Under the pieces are notes generated by a model that did no database searches, was not told where the DNA came from, and was given only the letters and a program-made list of their open reading frames with translations. From Jeotgalibacillus sp. R-1-5s-1 (GTDB lineage: Bacteria; Bacillota; Bacilli; Bacillales; Jeotgalibacillaceae), in contig NZ_SORW01000012.1 of the NCBI RefSeq assembly GCF_004405105.1, forward strand, positions 186,001 to 250,000: a DNA stretch of 64,000 nt, in the 5' to 3' direction. Positions 55,047 to 63,901 of the stretch are shown one piece after another (positions within the stretch are counted from its first letter, which is position 1; the number at the start of each line of letters is the position of its first letter). A program made the translations under genes and the position numbers.

Positions 55047-55632
55047 AATCATTTTTATTCCCTATAATCCCGTAAAAGAAAATATTCGCAATATCCTCTG
55101 TCAGCGGCAGCACCTTTTGCTGAACCTCGTCCCGTCCCATATAATCCTTCAGCATCTGAATGTAAAACAAAATCGCGTGATCGGATAAGTCAGGGTTCAC
55201 ATACCCTTCCTGCTTCCCAATCTGAAACAGTTTCATAAAGTAAGGAAGCGCTCTTTCCGCATAAACCTGCTCAATATAATTTTCTTCCTCTGTATATTCT
55301 TTCATTAAATATTGATAAAACTCAGGATGAATATTTGTGGAAACTTCCTTTTTATTAAAGATAATCTGCTTGATCTTTTCAGGAAAAGGAGCATCGCTGT
55401 TGACGATTTTCTCAAAATGATCTGAAGCCTGGTTCACGTAATAAATGAAAACCTCATGAATCAGATTATGTTTGCTTTCAAAATAATTATAGATGGTTAC
55501 CTGAGATACTTGTGCTTTCTTTGCAATATCAGCAATTGAAACCTTCTGAATGCCCATTTCACTGAACAATTGCATGGAAGCTTCTAAAATATGCTGTTTT
55601 TTTCTTTCCTTACGTCGTTCAAAACCGTTCAT
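55045..55632 (-). CDS. TetR-family transcriptional regulator
   Basis: A 195-residue repressor-type protein. The N-terminal helix-turn-helix is clear: KKQHILEASMQLFSEMGIQK, SIADIAKKAQVSQVTIYNYFESKHNLIHEVF. The C-terminal half is the ligand-binding helical domain. ATG 55632 has GAGGTGAGATTG upstream and is preferred to an ATG three codons earlier. It is divergent from an ABC exporter operon, with two inverted repeats between them, so it most likely represses that exporter until an inducer binds. Confidence 0.92.
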   Translation of the reverse strand: MNGFERRKERKKQHILEASMQLFSEMGIQKVSIADIAKKAQVSQVTIYNYFESKHNLIHEVFIYYVNQASDHFEKIVNSDAPFPEKIKQIIFNKKEVSTNIHPEFYQYLMKEYTEEENYIEQVYAERALPYFMKLFQIGKQEGYVNPDLSDHAILFYIQMLKDYMGRDEVQQKVLPLTEDIANIFFYGIIGNKND

Positions 55633-55663
55633 CAATCTCACCTCAATCTTATTTTAATAAAAT

Positions 55664-55695
55664 TTATGAAATAAAACAAATAAAAAATTTCATAA
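55664..55695. promoter_or_regulatory. candidate TetR operator 1
   Basis: TTATGAAAT and ATTTCATAA form a perfect 9-bp inverted repeat with a 14-bp spacer, about 30 bp upstream of the regulator start. Confidence 0.5.
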
Positions 55696-55711
55696 GTATG
55701 TTGTATTTTAT

Positions 55712-55750
55712 GTGAAACGGGTATATTATGAAATATATAAGGTGTTTCAC
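55712..55750. promoter_or_regulatory. candidate TetR operator 2 / exporter promoter region
   Basis: GTGAAAC and GTTTCAC form a perfect 7-bp inverted repeat around a near-palindromic TATATTATGAAATATATA. It overlaps where the exporter promoter must lie, about 30 bp upstream of the ATPase start. Confidence 0.5.
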
Positions 55751-55781
55751 TTTAAAACTTTCATAAAAGGAGGAGTCGAAC

Positions 55782-56678
55782 ATGACGATTCTTCAGGTAA
55801 AAGGAGTAACAAAGAGATTTGGCAATTTCAAAGCACTAAGCGGTGTCGATTTTAACATTAATAAAGGCGAAGTATTCGGATTCATAGGTCCAAACGGTGC
55901 AGGAAAATCAACGACCATAAAAATTCTATTGGGAATTTTAAAGCCGACTTCAGGAAGTGCTACGATATTCGGATTGGATGCGTGGAAAAACTCAGTGGAG
56001 ATTCATAAGAAGATCGCCTATGTGCCCGGAGATGCTAACCTTTGGCCAAATCTGACCGGTGGTGAAGTGATCGATTTATTCCTTAAGCTGAGAGGCAGCT
56101 TTGATCCGGTTAAACGCGATCAGCTCATTAAACGATTTCAGCTGGATCCAACCAAGAAATGCCGGACCTATTCTAAAGGAAACAGACAAAAGGTAGCACT
56201 TGTATCTGCATTTGCATCTGATGCTGAACTGTTTATTCTGGATGAACCTACATCCGGTCTTGACCCTTTAATGGAAAAAGTGTTTCAGGACTGTGTAGCA
56301 GAAGCAAAACAGGAAGGGAAAAGTGTTCTTTTATCCAGTCATATTCTTTCAGAAGTTGAACGCCTGTGTGACCGTGTAGGGATTATCCGGCAGGGAACGA
56401 TCATTGAGACAGGTTCTCTGACAGAGCTGAGACATCTTACACGCACTAATCTGATTGCAGAAACAAAGAAACCGATGCCAGCTCTTGCCAATATGCCTGG
56501 TGTTCATAACCTGCAGTCTGTTGACAACGGAGTGTCTTTCCAGGTGGATACAGAAACGATGGATGCTGTGATGAAATTAATCAGCAGCGCCGGTGTTATC
56601 CGGCTTGAGAGCACGCCGCCGACCTTAGAGGATCTGTTCATGCGTCATTACGAAACGAAAGGAAGCGATGCGGTATGA
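55782..56678 (+). CDS. ABC transporter ATP-binding protein (exporter type)
   Basis: A 298-residue ABC ATPase with Walker A GPNGAGKST, the signature YSKGNRQKVALVSAFA in place of LSGGQ, Walker B LFILDEPTSGLDP and the switch His in LLSSHILSEVERL. A C-terminal extension of about 80 residues is typical of drug- or antibiotic-exporting BcrA-like ATPases. It overlaps the permease gene by 4 nt (ATGA) and is preceded by AGGAGG. Confidence 0.93.
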   Translation: MTILQVKGVTKRFGNFKALSGVDFNINKGEVFGFIGPNGAGKSTTIKILLGILKPTSGSATIFGLDAWKNSVEIHKKIAYVPGDANLWPNLTGGEVIDLFLKLRGSFDPVKRDQLIKRFQLDPTKKCRTYSKGNRQKVALVSAFASDAELFILDEPTSGLDPLMEKVFQDCVAEAKQEGKSVLLSSHILSEVERLCDRVGIIRQGTIIETGSLTELRHLTRTNLIAETKKPMPALANMPGVHNLQSVDNGVSFQVDTETMDAVMKLISSAGVIRLESTPPTLEDLFMRHYETKGSDAV

Positions 56679-58279
56679 ACAAACAGTCCTTTAGCGGAAC
56701 AGGACAACTGATTCGCTTTTATCTGAAGGCTGACCGTATTCGTATCACAGCCTGGATTTTATCCTTAATGGCTTTAACTTCTGTTACCGCTTGGTCGCTT
56801 GACGGTTTGTACAGCTCAGATGCAGAACGGCAGGCGATGGCAACAACAATGGAAAACCCTGCAATGACAGCCATGGTAGGTCCTGCCTATGGCATTGAAA
56901 ACTATCATACAGGGGCAATGACCGCTCACCAGATGCTTTTGTTTACAGCGATTCTCGTTGCTGTCATGGCTATCTTGCATGTGTCCCGTCATACACGGGG
57001 AGATGAAGAGGACGGAAAGATGGAAATGCTTGGTGCACTTCCGGTTGGACGATTAGCTTCCCTGACTGCATCAATGAGCGTCATGGTGATGTCTCAGGTG
57101 ATCCTTGCTTTAGGTATTGCGGTGAGTCTGGCTGTTCTGTCGATTCCTTCTTTGCCAGTGTCGTCCTCTATTCTTTACGGTGCAGCTCTCGGCGCAACCG
57201 GCATCTTTTTCGGCACCCTGACTGCTGTTTTTGCTCAATTAGCGGATAGCGCCAGAGGAACAACAGGTCTTTCCTTTCTCGTACTTGGCGCTGCCTATAT
57301 GATACGCGCAGCAGGTGATGTAAATAATGACACACTCTCCTGGTTCTCACCGCTGGGATGGCCGCTGAAAACACAGGTATTTGTGGATGATAAGTGGATG
57401 CCGCTCATTCCCCTTTTGGCCGGTGCCGTCGTATTAACGTTAGTCGCGTTTAGCGTAATGGCCTCACGGGATATCGGAACAGGATTGATTCCTTCTCGGC
57501 CTGGAAGAAACCATGCTCGAAAATCATTGCTGAGTCCATTTGGCTTAACCATGCATCTTCAAAAAACAAGTATCATTACCTGGGGTGTCGCTTTACTGGC
57601 AATTGGTCTCTCCTATGGTTCAGTGATAGGGGATCTAGAAACCTTTTTTTCAAGCAGTGAATTGTTAAGTGGCGCTGTAGATCAAAGCAGCGGATTCAGT
57701 CTGACTGAACAATTCATTTCCATGTTAATGTCTATTATGTCAATGATTGCAGCAGTGCCAGCCCTTCTCTTCCTATTTAAACTTAAGGGTGAAGAGAAAA
57801 AAGGGCGGACTGAAACGGTTTATGCCCGCGCAGTATCGCGTTATACGTTATTCGGCAGCTATTTTCTCGTCGCCCTGATATTCGGAACAGTGATGATGTT
57901 GCTTGCGATTTTCGGATTATGGTCTGCTGCGGCTGCCACAATGGAAGATCCGATTTCATTCGGTTCACTGGCAAAAGCAGGACTTGTTTATGTACCGGCT
58001 ATCTGGGTTATGATCGGATTCGGTGCTCTTCTGTACGGATTCAAACCGGGATTAACAGGACTTGCCTGGGTTTATCTTGGATATGCGTTTTTCGCCGTGT
58101 ACCTCGGTGGACTCCTTCAATTTCCTGAATGGGTCAACCGTTTATCACCATTCGGTTTTATTCCGGAAGTACCAATGGAGGAAATTAATGTGCTGACACT
58201 GGTCCTCCTTGTATTGACAGCTGGTTTATTAGCCGCTCTGGGATTCACTACCTACCGCAATCGTGATCTCGCTGGTTGA
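56675..58279 (+). CDS. ABC transporter permease (ABC-2/polyketide-exporter type)
   Basis: A 534-residue protein with about twelve spans in two similar halves, as in the single-polypeptide permeases often annotated as exporters of polyketide antibiotics. Typical stretches are VSRHTRGDEEDGKMEMLGALPVGR in the first half and LKGEEKKGRTETVYARAVSRYTLFGSY at the start of the second, each followed by a set of spans. Paired with the ATPase and a divergent TetR, it probably exports an antimicrobial or other toxic compound. Confidence 0.9.
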   Translation: MNKQSFSGTGQLIRFYLKADRIRITAWILSLMALTSVTAWSLDGLYSSDAERQAMATTMENPAMTAMVGPAYGIENYHTGAMTAHQMLLFTAILVAVMAILHVSRHTRGDEEDGKMEMLGALPVGRLASLTASMSVMVMSQVILALGIAVSLAVLSIPSLPVSSSILYGAALGATGIFFGTLTAVFAQLADSARGTTGLSFLVLGAAYMIRAAGDVNNDTLSWFSPLGWPLKTQVFVDDKWMPLIPLLAGAVVLTLVAFSVMASRDIGTGLIPSRPGRNHARKSLLSPFGLTMHLQKTSIITWGVALLAIGLSYGSVIGDLETFFSSSELLSGAVDQSSGFSLTEQFISMLMSIMSMIAAVPALLFLFKLKGEEKKGRTETVYARAVSRYTLFGSYFLVALIFGTVMMLLAIFGLWSAAAATMEDPISFGSLAKAGLVYVPAIWVMIGFGALLYGFKPGLTGLAWVYLGYAFFAVYLGGLLQFPEWVNRLSPFGFIPEVPMEEINVLTLVLLVLTAGLLAALGFTTYRNRDLAG

Positions 58280-58288
58280 TAATCTACT

Positions 58289-58330
58289 AAAAAGGACTGA
58301 GATCAGTTCATCTGATTTCAGTCTTTTTTT
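58289..58330. terminator. bidirectional intrinsic terminator
   Basis: AAAAAGGACTGAGATCAG pairs with CTGATTTCAGTCTTTTT (wobbles only), between the convergent permease and deaminase genes. Confidence 0.88.
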
Positions 58331-58339
58331 GCTGATCTG

Positions 58340-58804
58340 TTATTTGCTTTTTTCAGCATACAGCTGCATAGGATTTTCCATTCCATCAGTCAGCTTCATT
58401 TGCTTCATCACGGTTTGACGCTCTTCATTCGGCTTTTTCAAGTCATGATAAACCTCTCCAGACAGTCCAAGCCCTGCCTCACCAGCCTCTTCGACAGATT
58501 GACAATAGTAAATATCATCGAGGCCTGCAAATCTCATGGCAGTATAACACATCGGACAAGGCTCTCCACTCGCATACATCGTATAACCGGAAAGATCGTT
58601 TGTCTGAAGATCTTTCTGCAAACGTCTGATAGCAAGCAGCTCTGCATGACCACTTACATCAAAAGTATGATGCATTTCATTCACACCTTCTGCCACGATT
58701 TGCCCGTTCTTCACAATCACCGCACCAAAAGGATGTCCACCGTCTCTCACATTATCCGCAGATAACTGAACAGCTCTTTTCATAAATTCATTCATCTTTA
58801 TCAC
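58340..58804 (-). CDS. nucleoside/guanine deaminase-like cytidine deaminase-fold enzyme
   Basis: A 154-residue zinc hydrolase of the CDA fold. The zinc and proton-shuttle motif is SGHAELLAIRRL (His-Ala-Glu) and SGEPCPMCYTAMRFAG (Cys-x-x-Cys). HPFGAVIVKNGQIVAEGVN is the usual N-terminal part. It is closest in layout to GuaD-type guanine deaminases and other stand-alone nucleoside deaminases rather than to TadA, but the substrate cannot be fixed. It is transcribed toward the permease and is monocistronic. Confidence 0.82.
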   Translation of the reverse strand: MIKMNEFMKRAVQLSADNVRDGGHPFGAVIVKNGQIVAEGVNEMHHTFDVSGHAELLAIRRLQKDLQTNDLSGYTMYASGEPCPMCYTAMRFAGLDDIYYCQSVEEAGEAGLGLSGEVYHDLKKPNEERQTVMKQMKLTDGMENPMQLYAEKSK

Positions 58805-58941
58805 ACTCCCACTTTTTCAGTACCCGATTTACCAAATTTCAACCCTTGCATGTTATATGATAAAAGGATCATTATTTTCTATTCTTTTACATCAAATCAC
58901 GATATACTTATTTCAATATAAACTTAAATGGAGTGACTCGG

Positions 58942-61900
58942 TTGAAAAAAATACTTTTGATCCTTGCCGGCGTTTTGCTTATCATTGCTGCACCCGTCAT
59001 TCTCTGGCATGCCCAGAAGAAAGAAGCACTCGCTATTCAAATTATCGATTACACCGTCCCTTCTGAAAATTACCGTGAGCACCAGAGTCTGACATGGCTT
59101 TTGAACCATAACCGCTTTACGACGGCTGAGCAGACTGCCTTTAATCGGGAGGAGCATTATATTGGGATGAAGCCCGATGAATCTGAAGAAGTCATTGATT
59201 TATACCGTTACCCTGATTCATTTGACGGTCAGTCTCTCATTTACGTAGCTGATACGTATGGGGTCTATGAATCTGACCTTCCCTGGTCAACTACAGGTGA
59301 AGCAGAGCCTGGCAGCAGTGACCTGATTGAAGGCGGTTTAAAGCAGGAGCATTGGAACATGATTAAAAACCAGGTGCTCGAGCAGGATACCGACCTCGTC
59401 ATGGAATTTAACACATTTGCATCTCCTACTGACGAGACGGTAAGAAAAGACGTCATGGACTTTCTTCAGGTGAACTGGACCGGCTGGATCGGCCGTTATT
59501 TCCCTGAACTGGACCGGGAAGCCGACGAGCTGCCACAATGGGTTGTGTCGCAATATGAAAAACAAAGTGGTGAATGGACATTCTCAGGAGAAGGCTTTAT
59601 TCTTCTTAACGAAGCTTCCTCTGAAGTGATTGTTCTGACTGAAGAGGATCTGGATGAGACATCAATCAGACTAAGCTTTACCGAAAGCGGACAGGAACTG
59701 TTTGACCTTGAGACGAGTCCTGCCTACCGCTACTGGTTTGACATTCTTATTCCTGAAAATGAAACAGAAGTCGCTGCCTGGTATGACTGGTCATTAACTG
59801 ATACGGGAACCTCAAAGCTTTCAGCAGCAGGAATTCCTGAAATCTTTCCGGCAGTCATGCACCATAAGAAAAAAGCAGCGAATATTTACTATTTCGCAGG
59901 AGATTATGCAGATGCTGCAGATATGCCAGCCTTTTATCAGGTAGCCGGCATGTCAGCTGTACAATCCATGCTATCATTTGAATCCGTTTTCCCCGATAAA
60001 AGCTTTTTCTGGCGAACGGTTTCTCCACTCATGGAAACCGTCTTTAACAGAGCTTCAGAAGAAGATACAATCATAGCCACTGATATTGAGCAGGCTGAAC
60101 ACGAAGGTCTTTCTTACCCTGCACGTATTCATGAGCAGACTTATGAAGTTTACCGCAACGGGGACTGGGAGCCGATCACGATTAAAGGCGTCAACATGGG
60201 GATGGGAAAACCAGGCGCATTTCCGGGAGAAGCTGCTATCACCTATGAAGAATATTACCGCTGGTTTGAACAAATTGATCAAATGAACGCAAATACGATT
60301 CGTGTTTATACCCTTCACCCACCTGCTTTTTATGATGCATTAGCTGATTATAATGCTGAGGCTGAAGAACCATTGTATGTATTCCACGGGGTTTGGGCAG
60401 ATGAGGAGCCACTCGAAGAATCTCTGGATGCCTACAATGAAGAAAGTGTTGCCCGTTTTCAAATGGAAATGACACGGCTTGTTGATGTCATTCACGGTAA
60501 CGCCACAGTAGAGCCGGAGCCTGGTCATGCATCCGGCGTGTACCGTTCGGATGTTTCACCGTATGTGATCGGCTGGGTGCTGGGTATTGAATGGTATCCG
60601 TATATGGTTGATGAGATGAAGAAAAAATATCCTGATCTGAGTGACTACGAGGGGCAATACGTATCTTCAGAAAATGCAGAACCAATGGAGGTCTGGCTGG
60701 CTGAACAAATGGATCTGATTGCCACTTATGAAGCTGAAGAATACCAAAGCATGAGACCGCTCAGCTTTACCAACTGGGTCACAACAGACCATCTCGAACA
60801 GCCTGCTGAACCGCTTGAACAGGAGGATCTGGCTTCTATTAACCCGAACCATATCCAGCCGGAAGGTGCCGTGACTGAAGCAGGCATGTTTGCTTCTTAT
60901 CACGTTTACCCGTATTATCCTGATTTTCTTTATTTGGAGGAAAAATATACTGAATTTGTAGATCATCGTGGTGAGAAAAATCATTATGCCGGCTATCTCG
61001 CTGACCTTCAGAACGCCAATGACATACCTGTCCTGATCGCAGAATTCGGTATTCCTGCTTCCCGCGGAATGACACACCGGAATCAGTTCGGACTTAATCA
61101 GGGCTTTATGTCTGAAATGGAACAGGGAGAAGCGCTCACACGTCTGTATGAAGATATTATCGAAGCAGACATGCTTGGAGGCCTCGTCTTCTCATGGCAG
61201 GATGAATGGTTTAAAAGGACCTGGAATACAGCGGATTATGACAACTCAGACCGCCGCCCATACTGGTCCAACGCTCAAACGAACGAGCAGCAGTTTGGCC
61301 TGTTAAGCTTTGATCGTCATACCGTTCGTATAAATGGAGAACCCGATGAAGGATTAACATCACTTTATGAAGGTGATGGAGTACTCAAATCGCTGGATAT
61401 GTCTCATGACGAGCGATATGTCTACCTGCAAATGTCTATAGACAATTTGAGTGAAGATTTCTGGGACAATCACAGTCTTAACATTTATGCTGATGTCCAC
61501 CCTGAACTCGGCATTTCCCAGGGCGGAATGAATGCGGACTTCAAGCTTGAAATGAAAGGTCAGGAAGCCGCACTTCAAGTTGCGGGCGATTATGATTCGT
61601 TCTATCTTGATTACGCAAAAAAATTAAAGCTGATCCCGGATAATGAATCAATAGACGAATTTCACCCAATCCGCCTTGCGCTGAATAAAGGAATCGTGCG
61701 TCCTGACACTGGCGAGGAAATTCCGTTTGATGCATATGACACAGGAAAACTCCGCTTCGGCATTGGAGATCCGGAACACCCTGACTATGATTCACTTGCA
61801 GATTATATCTACAATCCGGATAACGGACTGATCGAAATCCGGATCCCGTGGATGCTGTTAAATGCAAAGGATCCGAGCAATCATGAATTTATGGGGAATA

Positions 61901-62106
61901 TTCAAAAGGATGATATTACTTCCGTTATTGAGGTAGAGAATATCAAATGGTCGGCTGAGTTACTTGAAGGATCAGAGCAAGTAGACCAGCTCGGTTTTGA
62001 TGAACCCCAGGGCTACACGTGGGAAAAATGGGATTTGCCTGAGACGGAAGAACGCCTGAAGCAGTCTTATGATATGTTGAAAGAGCTGTTTGGAAATACG
62101 AATTAA
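58942..62106 (+). CDS. large secreted/membrane-anchored glycoside hydrolase-like protein
   Basis: A protein of about 1054 residues starting at TTG 58942 behind GGAGTGACTCGG (a GTG three codons earlier overlaps that site). An N-terminal anchor (LLILAGVLLIIAAPVILW) is followed by about 390 residues of unknown fold. A TIM-barrel-like region spans about 410-760: IKGVNMGMGKPGAFPGE, NTIRVYTLHPPAFYDAL, VLIAEFGIPASRG (likely catalytic Glu) and GLVFSWQDEWFKRTWN. A beta-rich region of about 240 residues closes the chain. This resembles GH2/GH5-type clan A enzymes. It converges on a processive GT2 synthase, so it probably acts on that polymer. Confidence 0.72.
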   Translation: MKKILLILAGVLLIIAAPVILWHAQKKEALAIQIIDYTVPSENYREHQSLTWLLNHNRFTTAEQTAFNREEHYIGMKPDESEEVIDLYRYPDSFDGQSLIYVADTYGVYESDLPWSTTGEAEPGSSDLIEGGLKQEHWNMIKNQVLEQDTDLVMEFNTFASPTDETVRKDVMDFLQVNWTGWIGRYFPELDREADELPQWVVSQYEKQSGEWTFSGEGFILLNEASSEVIVLTEEDLDETSIRLSFTESGQELFDLETSPAYRYWFDILIPENETEVAAWYDWSLTDTGTSKLSAAGIPEIFPAVMHHKKKAANIYYFAGDYADAADMPAFYQVAGMSAVQSMLSFESVFPDKSFFWRTVSPLMETVFNRASEEDTIIATDIEQAEHEGLSYPARIHEQTYEVYRNGDWEPITIKGVNMGMGKPGAFPGEAAITYEEYYRWFEQIDQMNANTIRVYTLHPPAFYDALADYNAEAEEPLYVFHGVWADEEPLEESLDAYNEESVARFQMEMTRLVDVIHGNATVEPEPGHASGVYRSDVSPYVIGWVLGIEWYPYMVDEMKKKYPDLSDYEGQYVSSENAEPMEVWLAEQMDLIATYEAEEYQSMRPLSFTNWVTTDHLEQPAEPLEQEDLASINPNHIQPEGAVTEAGMFASYHVYPYYPDFLYLEEKYTEFVDHRGEKNHYAGYLADLQNANDIPVLIAEFGIPASRGMTHRNQFGLNQGFMSEMEQGEALTRLYEDIIEADMLGGLVFSWQDEWFKRTWNTADYDNSDRRPYWSNAQTNEQQFGLLSFDRHTVRINGEPDEGLTSLYEGDGVLKSLDMSHDERYVYLQMSIDNLSEDFWDNHSLNIYADVHPELGISQGGMNADFKLEMKGQEAALQVAGDYDSFYLDYAKKLKLIPDNESIDEFHPIRLALNKGIVRPDTGEEIPFDAYDTGKLRFGIGDPEHPDYDSLADYIYNPDNGLIEIRIPWMLLNAKDPSNHEFMGNIQKDDITSVIEVENIKWSAELLEGSEQVDQLGFDEPQGYTWEKWDLPETEERLKQSYDMLKELFGNTN

Positions 62107-62112
62107 ATCTAC

Positions 62113-62156
62113 ACAACAAAAGCCCTTTTGCAACGATGCAAAAGGGCTTTTGTTGT
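62113..62156. terminator. bidirectional intrinsic terminator, 20-bp perfect stem
   Basis: ACAACAAAAGCCCTTTTGCA and its exact complement flank an ACGA loop. T-rich tracts lie on both strands within the stem. Confidence 0.9.
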
Positions 62157-62172
62157 GATTTACTAAAAAACC

Positions 62173-62437
62173 GTGCCGGGTCATTCCTTCGCTTTCCATT
62201 GTCTAGCTGCGACAGGCAGGGACTAGCAAACTTCCCGTCCCCTCGTCCGATAAGTCAACATCAGCTCACTGCGCTCGCTGTGTTTCCTTTATCTCCTTCG
62301 GGGCCAGTCCAGTTTGTACGTCCCTAAACGCCCGTCTCCGCTTTTCTAAGGCCGCGCGGTGAGCCAGCTAGTGCTTTGCGCTACGCTGTCTCACCTGTCG
62401 CTTCTCTGTCGCAGGATTCTACGGAATGACCCGGCAC
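62173..62437 (-). repeat. structured intergenic repeat, copy B (about 265 bp, inverted relative to copy A)
   Basis: It is bounded by a perfect 15-bp terminal inverted repeat, GTGCCGGGTCATTCC at 62173-62187 with its complement at 62423-62437. The arm sequence is unlike that of copy A, although arm length is the same. The core matches copy A in reverse complement over roughly 150 bp with few changes. Its internal hairpin has GGTGAG and GCTGGCTCACC-type arms, which again pair but differ from copy A. Confidence 0.85.
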
Positions 62438-62476
62438 TTTATGAGTTTAACCCTAAATACAAACCTGCTGATTTTT

Positions 62477-63901
62477 TCAAGCGGCTTCTTTCTCTGCGGA
62501 AATTCCTTTTCTCTGCATATTGCCCCATGAACCCTTTTGCAGAAGAGCGGCAATAAGCCCTTCACATCTCCAGATAACCGTCATCGGACGATACCAGAAT
62601 GCTTCAGTCAGTGCCCAGAAAAACAACACCAGCAGACTTTTAACATCAGGATATTTATGATACGTCCACTCCTCAAGCAAAACAGCCAGAGATGAAAGCA
62701 GGGAACCGTAAAGTACCGTGACCATAAACATGATCAGGGCAATTTCCCAGGAAATAAAGGCGAATAAAATGCCTCCTACAATAATGACATAGCCGACTAA
62801 TTCAAAGATAGCACTGAGCAGTTCAACCAGAATATAATATGGCAGAGCGAACAGTCCAATCCCCCGGTATTTTGGATTCAGAATCATTTTCCGGTGAGTC
62901 CAGAGTGTTTCAGCCAGCCCTCTTTGCCATCTCCTGCGCTGTGAACGAAGAGAAGAAATTGTAGATGGCGCTTCTGTCCAGCATACCGGATCCTGAATGT
63001 ATTCGATACGCTGATCAGACTTTTCATCTTTTAAAGAGCGGTGAATCCTTACGATCAGCTCCATATCTTCTCCAACGGTATTGACTTTATAACCGCCAGC
63101 CTTGATAACACGGTTCTTTTCAAACACACCAAATGCCCCCGAAATAATTAACAGCACATTCAAACGGCTCAATCCAAGACGCCCTATCAGGAATGCCCTA
63201 AAGTATTCAATAATTTGCATAAGGACAAGCGGTGTTTGTGGCAGTGCGATTTTTTCCACCTCACTGCGAATAATTCTTGAGCCATTGGCAATTCTTACTG
63301 TGCCGCCCGTAGCCGTTACCCGTCCATTAGAATCAATAATCGGCTTCATCGTTTTCAAAAGGGCATCCCGGTCAAGCAGTGAGTCCCCATCAATTGCAGC
63401 AAAATAAGGATATTTGGAAAAGTTAATTCCTGCGTTTAAGGCGTCCGCTTTTCCTCCATTTTGCTTCCGGATTAAAAATAAATTCGGGAATAGCGTGGAT
63501 TGATAAGCCTTTTTTACGGGCTGTGTCGGAAAATAAGTCCGAATGGCCAGGTCAATTTCTATCATTCGAAACTCTGTAATAACCCGGCTGCTCGTTTCAT
63601 CAACAGAGCCATCATCGATGATAATAACCTCAAACTGAGGATAATTCAGCGCTAACATGGATCTTACTGTACTGGAAACCCCCACTTCCTCATTATAGGC
63701 AGGAACCAGGACAGAAACGGGGAATGTGTCTTTATTCATCGCAATTTCTTCAATATGCGCTTCACGATTTAACTTTCTTTCTTTACGAATCCGTGGCCCT
63801 GCTACAAAAAACATCCCAAGATATAATAGCGATACTGATCCCATATAAATAATGATCACAATCGCTGCTACTTCAACTGCTGCACTAATCCAGCCCGTCA
63901 T
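62477..63901 (-). CDS. processive glycosyltransferase family 2 membrane protein
   Basis: A 474-residue polymerising transferase of the BcsA/IcaA/HasA type. One span lies at about 7-30 and four at about 340-440. Catalytic motifs: VSVLVPAYNEE, IIDDGS (96-99), DGD (171-173), GED (278-279) and the processivity motif QRRRW (321-325). It adds sugars from a nucleotide sugar to a chain extruded through the membrane; the polymer is unknown. Its ATG overlaps the upstream gene by 4 nt. Similar genes in Bacillales, such as ydaM in Bacillus subtilis, make exopolysaccharide. Confidence 0.9.
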   Translation of the reverse strand: MTGWISAAVEVAAIVIIIYMGSVSLLYLGMFFVAGPRIRKERKLNREAHIEEIAMNKDTFPVSVLVPAYNEEVGVSSTVRSMLALNYPQFEVIIIDDGSVDETSSRVITEFRMIEIDLAIRTYFPTQPVKKAYQSTLFPNLFLIRKQNGGKADALNAGINFSKYPYFAAIDGDSLLDRDALLKTMKPIIDSNGRVTATGGTVRIANGSRIIRSEVEKIALPQTPLVLMQIIEYFRAFLIGRLGLSRLNVLLIISGAFGVFEKNRVIKAGGYKVNTVGEDMELIVRIHRSLKDEKSDQRIEYIQDPVCWTEAPSTISSLRSQRRRWQRGLAETLWTHRKMILNPKYRGIGLFALPYYILVELLSAIFELVGYVIIVGGILFAFISWEIALIMFMVTVLYGSLLSSLAVLLEEWTYHKYPDVKSLLVLFFWALTEAFWYRPMTVIWRCEGLIAALLQKGSWGNMQRKGISAEKEAA

